From positions 1 through 60,184 of the forward strand of contig PMON01000032.1 of NCBI GenBank assembly GCA_003162395.1: 60,184 bases of DNA. Direction: 5' to 3'. Source of the stretch: Acidimicrobiaceae bacterium. Lineage in GTDB: Bacteria; Actinomycetota; Acidimicrobiia; Acidimicrobiales; RAAP-2. Shown piece after piece: positions 54,170 through 60,184 of this stretch (position 1 is the stretch's first letter; each line of letters starts with the position of its first letter). The position numbers were made by a program, and so were the translations under genes. The notes beneath the pieces were generated by a model. It was not told where the DNA came from, did not search any database, and saw nothing but the letters and a program-made list of their open reading frames with translations.

Positions 54170-55963
54170 ATGTCTCTCGGTTCTGGACCGCTGATGAACG
54201 CGCACCTCCATCAGGAGGAGGCCCTCCAGTGCGAGCGGCTGGCCGCGATCACGTCGAGCATCGGAGAGGGCGTCTGCGCCATCAGCCGCACGGGCAGGAT
54301 CATCTTCGTGAATCCTGCGGCAGTCGAGATGCTTGGGTGGGAGCACCTCGACGAGCTTCACAACCTTGCGAACATTCCGGATGGCGAGCCGGGCCCAATG
54401 GCGCCGAGCTTCATCCTTGCTCCCGCGATGCGGTCGATGTCGACCGCTCGAAGCGTGGTGAGCGACGACAGCAGATTTCAGCGTCGCGACGGGTCACAGT
54501 TCGACGTCGCGTTCACGGTGTCACCGATCGCGGGGGAGGACGAACCGTCGGGAGCGGTGCTCATCTTCCGAGACATCCGAGAGCGCAAGGAGATTGAGTT
54601 ACAGCTCACCCGCGATGCGTTCCACGATGCCTTGACGGGCCTGCCGAGCCGCCGGCTGCTCTTGGACCACGTCGACCACGCGCTTCGGCGCGCAGCGCAC
54701 TCCGGTGAGCTCCATGCCGTCCTGTTCGCCGACGTGGATCGATTCACGGTCATCAACGACAGCCTCGGCCACCACGCCGGTGACGCACTCCTCGTCGCAG
54801 CCGCCCAGCGGATCCAGGCCTCCCTCCGTCCTGGCGACATGGTGGCGCGCGTGGGGGGTGACGAGTTCGCCGTGCTTCTCGAGGGCGTTGACGACGCAAC
54901 CGACGCGCTCGATGCGGCGCGCAGGATCCTCGACGGCTTCCGCGAGCCATTCTCGCTTCCTGACGGCCACGACGTCGTGACGAGCGTGAGCATCGGTGTC
55001 GCGCTCTCGGCTCCGGGAGAGAGCCGTGACGACGTCCTCCACGACGCCGACGTCGCGATGCACCGGGCGAAGGCAACTCCGGGCGGTGGGCACGTCGAGC
55101 TCTTCGACGTCGAGGCGATGGGCACCCGGTCAGCGGAGCGACTGGACCTCGAAGCCGCGCTCCGGCATGCCCTCGTACGGGGTGAGCTCGAGGTCTTCTA
55201 CCAGCCATTCGTCGACCTCAACGACGGGAGCATCGTGGGCGCAGAGGCGCTGGTGCGATGGCACCACCCGACTCGGGGGCTGCTCGCACCGGCCGAGTTC
55301 ATCGCCCTCGCCGAGGAGACCGGACTCATCCTGCCGCTGGGCCACCTCGTGCTCGAGCGAGCCTGCCAACAGGCACGGCAGTGGCGCGAAGAGCTGGGGG
55401 TCGAGTTGACGATTGGCGTCAACCTCTCTGCCCGCCAGTTCCAGCAAGCCGGGCTCGGCGAGGAGGTCCAGGAGGTCTTGGAGCTCTCCGGAGTGCACCC
55501 CTCGCAGCTCTGCCTCGAGATCACCGAGAGCTTGGCAATGGACGACGTCGCGCGCACGAGCGAGGTGCTCGCCAGCCTGAAGGCTCTCGGGGTCAAGATC
55601 GCCATCGACGACTTCGGCACGGGCCACTCCGCCCTCGGCTACCTGACGAGCTTCCCCGTCGACGTCGTCAAGATCGACCGGAGCTTCGTTGACGGCGTCG
55701 ACTGCGATCCGGTGAAGTCCGCCATCGTGTCGGCGGTCATCAACCTCTCTGCGGCGATCGGGTCGACCACGGTCGTCGAGGGGATCGAGACGCTTGCGCA
55801 GCTCACGCACGTGCGGGCGCTCGGCTGCACCACGGCCCAGGGCTACTACTTCGCCCGACCCGGCCCCGCGCACGTGCTTGAAGCCATGATCGACGCCAGC
55901 GAGGAGCAAGGCGTTGACAGCCGGTACAGGGAGGGCAGCCTGGCCTCAGGGCGGGCGCGGTGA
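54170..55963 (+). CDS. PAS-GGDEF-EAL cyclic-di-GMP signalling protein
   Basis: The protein has 597 residues from the ATG at 54170 (GGAGG 6 nt upstream). A PAS sensor (about 15-140: ITSSIGEGVCAISRTGRIIF, VNPAAVEMLGW) leads to a diguanylate cyclase with intact active-site ARVGGDEFAVL and DALTGLPSRRLLLDH. The phosphodiesterase domain follows with EALVRWHHP, NLSARQFQQ, EITES, AIDDFGTGHSALGYL, VKIDRSFV, VEGIET and AQGYYFARP, so all metal and catalytic residues are present. It is cytoplasmic with no membrane segment. It may make or degrade c-di-GMP depending on the PAS signal. Both domains look competent. Confidence 0.95.
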   Translation: MSLGSGPLMNAHLHQEEALQCERLAAITSSIGEGVCAISRTGRIIFVNPAAVEMLGWEHLDELHNLANIPDGEPGPMAPSFILAPAMRSMSTARSVVSDDSRFQRRDGSQFDVAFTVSPIAGEDEPSGAVLIFRDIRERKEIELQLTRDAFHDALTGLPSRRLLLDHVDHALRRAAHSGELHAVLFADVDRFTVINDSLGHHAGDALLVAAAQRIQASLRPGDMVARVGGDEFAVLLEGVDDATDALDAARRILDGFREPFSLPDGHDVVTSVSIGVALSAPGESRDDVLHDADVAMHRAKATPGGGHVELFDVEAMGTRSAERLDLEAALRHALVRGELEVFYQPFVDLNDGSIVGAEALVRWHHPTRGLLAPAEFIALAEETGLILPLGHLVLERACQQARQWREELGVELTIGVNLSARQFQQAGLGEEVQEVLELSGVHPSQLCLEITESLAMDDVARTSEVLASLKALGVKIAIDDFGTGHSALGYLTSFPVDVVKIDRSFVDGVDCDPVKSAIVSAVINLSAAIGSTTVVEGIETLAQLTHVRALGCTTAQGYYFARPGPAHVLEAMIDASEEQGVDSRYREGSLASGRAR

Positions 55964-56067
55964 GGTCGACGAGTCGAGGTGCCGGCATCCTCGGTGGATG
56001 CACCGCCATCGCGCTGGTTGCGACGGTCGGGATCGGGATTGTCCCAGCGGATTGGTGCACTTCATAG
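55960..56067 (+). CDS. very short membrane peptide frame, doubtful
   Basis: A GTG overlaps the stop codon of the GGDEF-EAL gene (GTGA). It opens 35 codons: VRSTSRGAGILGGCTAIALV then ATVGIGIVPADWCTS, one hydrophobic segment. The overlap suggests coupling, but the size and lack of relatives make it uncertain. Confidence 0.2.
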   Translation: MRSTSRGAGILGGCTAIALVATVGIGIVPADWCTS

Positions 56068-56207
56068 CCGTGCCGCCGAGGCGGACAGTGGGCACGCTCC
56101 TTCATGATGAGCGCGAGCCGACGGGGGCAGAACGAATCTGATTCGTGTTCGTCGACGTCTTTGCGTCAAGTTGTGCTTGCCGGACGCTTGGTCGGCCCGG
56201 TACGCCG

Positions 56208-57035
56208 TCAGGTCTGGATGAACGCCAGCAGATCGGCGTTGATCGTCTCGGCTTGGGTGATCGCCATGCCGTGTGAGAATCCGGGGTAGGTCTTCAGTGT
56301 CCCGTTCTGCACGAGCTTCGCGGCAAGAACGGAGGCGTCTTCATATGGGACGATCTGGTCGTCCTCTCCGTGCATGAACAGCGTCGGAGTGTCGATCTTC
56401 TTCAGGTCCTCGGTGAAGTCGGTTTCGGAGAACTGCTCGATGCAGTCGTAGGACGCTTTGACGCCCGACTGCATGCCGAGGCGCCAGAACTGGTCTCGGA
56501 CAGCCTCGGAGACCTTGGCGTTTGGCCTGTTGTAGCCGAAGAACGCCACGCTCGTGTCCTTGTAGAACTGGGACCGGTTCTCCACGAGGCCGGCGCGAAG
56601 GCCGTCGAAGACCGACAGCGGCAGGCCACCGGAGTTGTTGTCGGTCTTCAGCATGAGTGGAGGCACCGCGCCGATGAAGATCATCCTCGCGAGCCGCGAC
56701 GTGCCAAAGCGCCCGACGTACCGTGCGATCTCACCTCCACCCATCGAGTGGGCGATCAACGTGACGTTCGTCAGGTCGAGCTGCTCGATCAACCTGGCTA
56801 GGTCATCTGCCCAGGTGTCGTAGTCGTTCCCGCCCCACGTCTGGCTGGAGCGCCCATGACCACGGCGATCGTGCGCGATCACACGGTAGCCCTGCTGACC
56901 AAAGAAGAGCATCTGCGCGTCCCACGCGTCGGCATTCAGCGGCCAACCGTGCGAAAACACGATTGGCTCTCCCGCGCCCCAATCCTTGTAGTAGATCTCC
57001 GTGCCATCGGTAGTGGTGATCGTGCCCATTCTCAT
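56208..57035 (-). CDS. alpha/beta-hydrolase, non-heme chloroperoxidase/esterase type
   Basis: The protein has 275 residues from an ATG with GGAGG 3-7 nt upstream. [52 protein letters not shown], the nucleophile Ser in [16 protein letters not shown], Asp in [15 protein letters not shown] and His in [20 protein letters not shown] are all textbook for the cofactor-free haloperoxidase/arylesterase group. In vivo these are probably esterases or peracid-forming hydrolases. It is cytosolic. It is divergent from the encapsulin operon, 599 nt away. Confidence 0.94.
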   Translation of the reverse strand: MRMGTITTTDGTEIYYKDWGAGEPIVFSHGWPLNADAWDAQMLFFGQQGYRVIAHDRRGHGRSSQTWGGNDYDTWADDLARLIEQLDLTNVTLIAHSMGGGEIARYVGRFGTSRLARMIFIGAVPPLMLKTDNNSGGLPLSVFDGLRAGLVENRSQFYKDTSVAFFGYNRPNAKVSEAVRDQFWRLGMQSGVKASYDCIEQFSETDFTEDLKKIDTPTLFMHGEDDQIVPYEDASVLAAKLVQNGTLKTYPGFSHGMAITQAETINADLLAFIQT

Positions 57036-57634
57036 GGTCCTCCAGTTTGGACGTGATGCCCAACGCGGCCCTCACCGTAATTGCAATCTGCGTCGTTCGT
57101 AGGAGGCGCTCCGGTCACGTTCTCGTCGTCACCGTTCGGATGTGAGCCTGACGGCAGGCGGGCAGCCGAAGGTGTGCTGGATGCGCTCTGGCGACCTCCT
57201 CCCCGTATGCCTCTGCCGCTGCATTCCGACGCGATCATGGTCAGCCGCCCGGCCGCTGGCGACAAGACGGTGAGGATCACCAGGCAACGCCGCTGGCTCG
57301 GCCACGTGGTGCCGGACCGAATGGGGCCTTCAACACGACGTGTGTGTACGGCGTCACGGGCGACGTCAACGCGCTCGACAGGCGCCAACTGAGCATCGGC
57401 GATGCCAACCACAGCCGTATCAGGTTGCCGGCGTCGTCGACCAACTCCCGATGCAGTGCCCCCCGCCACACCATCGGTGCGTCACGACGAGTGACCGATC
57501 GCCAACGCGTGGCGGCCTGCGCCGAGTGTTGTTGGATCGGGCGTGGTGACGTGATGCCTTGCGTGTCTCGAGCAGGACGAGACGGCACGGACGACGCTCG
57601 ATATGCTCGCCGCGCCCGTCGTTAGGAGGAGTGC
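57036..57634. other. divergent regulatory region upstream of the encapsulin operon
   Basis: No gene is supported; frames here are Arg/Ser/Pro-rich in every register. It must contain the promoters of the hydrolase gene and the encapsulin operon. No clear operator was found. AGGAGGA at 57624-57630 is the ribosome binding site of the cargo gene. Confidence 0.5.
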
Positions 57635-58336
57635 GTGGAGAAGCGAGAGGCCTCGGACGTGTACGGGGATGACATCTATTCCGAGCCTGAGGGTGAGTGG
57701 GACACGCTCGCAAACCTTGGTCCGCTTCGGCCGATGGCCGGCATCTGGGAAGGCGTCAAGGGCGCCGACGAGCACCCCGTCGTCGACGGGACTGGCAGGG
57801 ACTCGTTCGTCGAGCACTACGAGCTCCAGCCGATCGACTTCCAGACCAACGGGCCGCAACTGTTCTACGGACTCCGGTACCACACGCACATCATCAGCCT
57901 CAACCAGGACTCGACCTTCCACGACCAGGTGGGCTACTGGCTCTGGGAGCCGCTTGCGTGTGTGGTGACGCTCACCCTCGGGATCCCGCGCGGCCAAGTC
58001 CTTCTTGCTTCTGGGGGGGCCGAGCCGGATGCACGAGACTTTGAAGTGACGGCGACCGAGGGCTCAATCCAGAGCGGCATCCTCTCGAACCCCTTTCTCT
58101 ACCGCGCGTTTCGAACGCTCAGCTATCGCATGCACGTCATGGTCAATGAGGATGGAACCTGGTCCTACGAGGAAGTTGGTGTGCTCGAGATCCCAGGGAT
58201 TGATGAGCCATTTGGCCACACTGATCGCAACACGCTGTCCAGGATTGGCCCGCCGACTCCAAATCCTTTGTCGGTGCTACTCGCGGGAACCACCAGTCTC
58301 GGAATCGGAAGTCTCAGGGAGAAGGAGAGGTCCTAG
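57635..58336 (+). CDS. nitrobindin-like heme-binding beta-barrel protein with encapsulin targeting peptide
   Basis: The protein has 233 residues from a GTG with AGGAGGA 4 nt upstream. Residues about 27-204 match the THAP4/nitrobindin-type heme-binding beta-barrel. GIWEG at 36-40 is the G-x-W-x-G motif, GYWLWEP and LGIPRGQVLLA are central strands, and GHTDRNTLSRI at 194-204 carries the predicted axial heme ligand His195. Relatives of this subgroup normally end just there. Here a Pro-rich linker (GPPTPNPLSVLLAG) leads to SLGIGSLRE at 221-229, the cargo-loading peptide of family 1 encapsulins, then KERS. The encapsulin gene starts 2 nt downstream. I infer that this protein is packaged in the shell. 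Nitrobindins bind NO and isomerise peroxynitrite, suggesting a nitrosative or oxidative stress role. Confidence 0.88.
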   Translation: MEKREASDVYGDDIYSEPEGEWDTLANLGPLRPMAGIWEGVKGADEHPVVDGTGRDSFVEHYELQPIDFQTNGPQLFYGLRYHTHIISLNQDSTFHDQVGYWLWEPLACVVTLTLGIPRGQVLLASGGAEPDARDFEVTATEGSIQSGILSNPFLYRAFRTLSYRMHVMVNEDGTWSYEEVGVLEIPGIDEPFGHTDRNTLSRIGPPTPNPLSVLLAGTTSLGIGSLREKERS

Positions 58337-58338
58337 TC

Positions 58339-59145
58339 ATGAACCACTTGCTGCGTGATCTCGCACCGATCACGGACGAGGCGTGGACGCTGATCGACGA
58401 CGAAGCCCGCCGCTCGCTGAAGCTGCAACTCGCGGCGCGACGACTCGTTGACTTCGAAGGGCCCCTCGGCTGGGAGCACGCTGCTGTCAGCGAGGGTCGT
58501 GCCAAGGACATCGCGCCGGCTCCCCTCGTGGGCGTCGCGGCACGGTTGCGCGCCGTGCGTCCCCTCGTCGAGCTCCGTGTGCCATTCGAGCTGGTATTGC
58601 CCGAGCTCTTGACAGCAGCCCGTGGCGCGACGGATCTGAACCTGGGGGCAGTCATCGCCGCGGCCCGCGCCGGGGCGCTTGCCGAGGACGGCGCGATCTT
58701 CCACGGGTACGAGCCGGGCGGCATCGTCGGCATTGGACCGTCATCGCCGCACGATCCGATTGCGATCGGCGACGACTTCGATCACTACCCGGTGTACGTC
58801 GCTCGGGCCGTGTCCACCTTGCAGAGCGCGGGCGTCGCCGGACCCTACGCGATCGCCCTCGGGACAACTTCGTACACGGGCGTCGTCGAGACTGCCGAGG
58901 GAGGTGGCTACCCGGTGCTCGAGCACCTCGCCAAGATCCTGGGGGGACCTGTGGTGTGGGCACCGGCGGTGCAGGGTGCCGTGGTGTTGAGCCAGCGAGG
59001 TGGCGACTTCGAGTTGACCGTTGGCCAGGACTTCTCTCTCGGCTACGACGCCACTGTCGGCGAGTCAGTTCATCTGTACTTGGAGGAGAGCCTCATGTTC
59101 CGGGTCGTGGCTCCGGAAGCTGCCGTTGTGCTCACCCACCGATAG
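58339..59145 (+). CDS. enc: family 1 encapsulin shell protein
   Basis: The protein has 268 residues, the usual length of family 1 encapsulins (HK97 phage-capsid fold, linocin/CFP29 group). MNHLLRDLAPITDEAWTLID then DEARRSLKLQLAARRLVDFE is the conserved N-terminal helix that forms the interior cargo-binding site, followed by GPLGWEHAAVSEG. GVAARLRAVRPLVELRVPFE, SPHDPIAIGDDFDHYPVYVA, GPYAIALGTTSYTGVVETAE, GGYPVLEHLAKILGGPVVWA and DFSLGYDATVGESVHLYLEE are the P- and A-domain signatures. Subunits self-assemble into icosahedral compartments, commonly T=1 with 60 subunits. Its ribosome binding site (AAGGAGAGG) lies inside the cargo gene's end, so expression is coupled to the cargo. Confidence 0.95.
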   Translation: MNHLLRDLAPITDEAWTLIDDEARRSLKLQLAARRLVDFEGPLGWEHAAVSEGRAKDIAPAPLVGVAARLRAVRPLVELRVPFELVLPELLTAARGATDLNLGAVIAAARAGALAEDGAIFHGYEPGGIVGIGPSSPHDPIAIGDDFDHYPVYVARAVSTLQSAGVAGPYAIALGTTSYTGVVETAEGGGYPVLEHLAKILGGPVVWAPAVQGAVVLSQRGGDFELTVGQDFSLGYDATVGESVHLYLEESLMFRVVAPEAAVVLTHR

Positions 59146-59381
59146 CCACGACGTCTGGATGCCTCTGGGGAATCCGGCCGCCGCCGGGGCTCGTAGCTCG
59201 ATACGCGATTCTTGCAATCCAGCCAGATTCGTGAGGGCGACGTGCGTCGACCTCGTCCTGGCGGTGTGCGCGGACCGACGCTGGCGCCACCGCCGCCAGT
59301 GGCCAAGTCGAATACGGTGGCTGAATGCTGACCACGGCAGTGATCTCGGCGTGGGCTGCATAGAAACGGGGCGTCCGCACG

Positions 59382-60184
59382 ATGGGAGATGAAGAAGCTG
59401 CCACCGCGACGCTCGACGCGGCAGACATGGCGTTGGTCACACAGCTGGGAGATCGACGCCAGGTCCGAGAGGGGGAGTACCTCTACCGAGCGGGCGACGT
59501 CGCCTACGACTTCTTCGTCATGATCAGCGCCGACGTCGAGATTGTGGTTGCGGTCGACGGTGGCGAGAGCATCATCGCTCGCCATGGTCCCGGCCGGTTT
59601 CTCGGCGAGCTGAACATGCTGAGCGGACTTCGGGTCTTCGTCTCAGCGAGGGTCGTCACGTCAGGCGAGGTTGTCGCGATTCCCCGAGACCGGCTGCGGC
59701 AGTTGATGGCGACGAATCCTCGGCTCGGCGACACCATCCTGGCCGCGTTCGTGGCTCGGCGAGGGCTGCTCATGACAGGCGCCGCACCAGCGATCCGGGT
59801 CATCGGGTCACAGTTCTCCCCCGAGTCCCTCGGCATCAGGGAGTTCCTGACCCGAACCCGGATACCCCACGAGTGGTTGGATGCAGATCGTGACCCTCAG
59901 GTGGAGGCTTTGATCGGGCAGTTCGGAATTGCGGCATCCGACCTGCCCTTCGTCATCGCCACGGGCACCGTGCTGCGCCGTGCAACCCCAGGCGACGTGG
60001 CGGGCTATCTCGGACTCACTGTCGAGAGCCTGCCAAGTCGCTGCTTCGACCTTGTCGTGGTCGGGGGCGGCCCAGCCGGACTGGCGGCGGTCGTCTATGG
60101 CGCCTCGGAGGGTCTGGGCACGCTCGGCGTGGAGATGACCGCACCGGGCGGGCAGGCGGGGATGGGCTTAGTCCAGTTTGACGG
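59382..60184 (+). CDS. cNMP-binding domain fused to thioredoxin-reductase-like flavoprotein (cut by window edge)
   Basis: The frame is open from the ATG at 59382 to the edge (267 codons seen). Residues about 15-125 are a cyclic-nucleotide-binding domain: REGEYLYRAGDVAYDFFVMI and HGPGRFLGELNMLSGLRVFV, where G-E-L is the phosphate-binding cassette region. A linker with a thioredoxin-like strand (SPESLGIREFLTRTRIPHEW) follows. FDLVVVGGGPAGLAAVVYGA starts the FAD Rossmann fold, and APGGQAGMG is the flavin-site continuation. The redox-active Cys pair and NADPH domain lie beyond the window. This fusion is known as cNMP-domain thioredoxin-disulfide reductase. It lies 236 nt after the encapsulin gene on the same strand; a link to it is possible but unproven. 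Confidence 0.88.
   Translation, partial: MGDEEAATATLDAADMALVTQLGDRRQVREGEYLYRAGDVAYDFFVMISADVEIVVAVDGGESIIARHGPGRFLGELNMLSGLRVFVSARVVTSGEVVAIPRDRLRQLMATNPRLGDTILAAFVARRGLLMTGAAPAIRVIGSQFSPESLGIREFLTRTRIPHEWLDADRDPQVEALIGQFGIAASDLPFVIATGTVLRRATPGDVAGYLGLTVESLPSRCFDLVVVGGGPAGLAAVVYGASEGLGTLGVEMTAPGGQAGMGLVQFD

Overview
The window is GC-rich DNA with frequent GTG/TTG starts, BTAD- and LuxR/AfsR-type ATPase regulators, a mycothiol-dependent maleylpyruvate-isomerase-like protein, TetR and SRPBCC genes, and many secreted beta-propeller proteins. I infer a soil or freshwater actinobacterium, perhaps Acidimicrobiia-like. No rRNA, intact tRNA, CRISPR array, transposase or integrase was recognised.

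Layout. The left part (1-30.3 kb) is a mosaic of mostly single-gene accessory units on both strands: a partial secreted protein, a broken BTAD-ATPase regulator, a BBE-type FAD oxidoreductase, decayed small genes (DUF4242, SEC-C, PUA/EVE-like), an SDR lacking its catalytic pair, TfoX-N, VOC, P-loop kinases, a hydrolase-cyclase fusion, a sedolisin, an S9 peptidase, DUF1697, SRPBCC, a histidine phosphatase, two RibD/DHFR-like genes, a second SDR, a 14-repeat propeller protein, a Cj0069-like gene, CorA and a frameshifted TIGR03086-like gene. Five same-strand copies of the 3' half of tRNA-Ala(UGC) punctuate this part (near 639, 7.7 kb, 11.95 kb, 26.7 kb and 30.2 kb). They look like attachment-site scars. 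The middle (30.3-51 kb) is dominated by exported proteins: a pentapeptide-repeat protein, three more Cys-pair propeller proteins, a DUF5666/PepSY-like protein and a beta-helix protein. Soluble enzymes (dienelactone hydrolase, methyltransferase, aldo/keto reductase, esterases) and two regulators lie among them. The right part (51-60 kb) holds a degenerate cyclase-ATPase regulator, a PAS-GGDEF-EAL protein, an alpha/beta hydrolase and an encapsulin locus.

The most notable system is at 57635-59145. A nitrobindin-like heme-binding beta-barrel protein ends in an encapsulin cargo-loading peptide (SLGIGSLRE, residues 221-229). It is followed after 2 nt by a family 1 encapsulin shell gene. This predicts a protein nanocompartment loaded with a heme-barrel protein instead of the usual DyP peroxidase or ferritin-like cargo. 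A cNMP-binding domain fused to a thioredoxin-reductase-like flavoprotein follows and runs off the right edge.

Caveat. At least seven genes are interrupted by single frameshifts, and four of these can be repaired by one base at a short G-run. Either the assembly has homopolymer errors or the genes are decaying or phase-variable. Entries concerned are marked.
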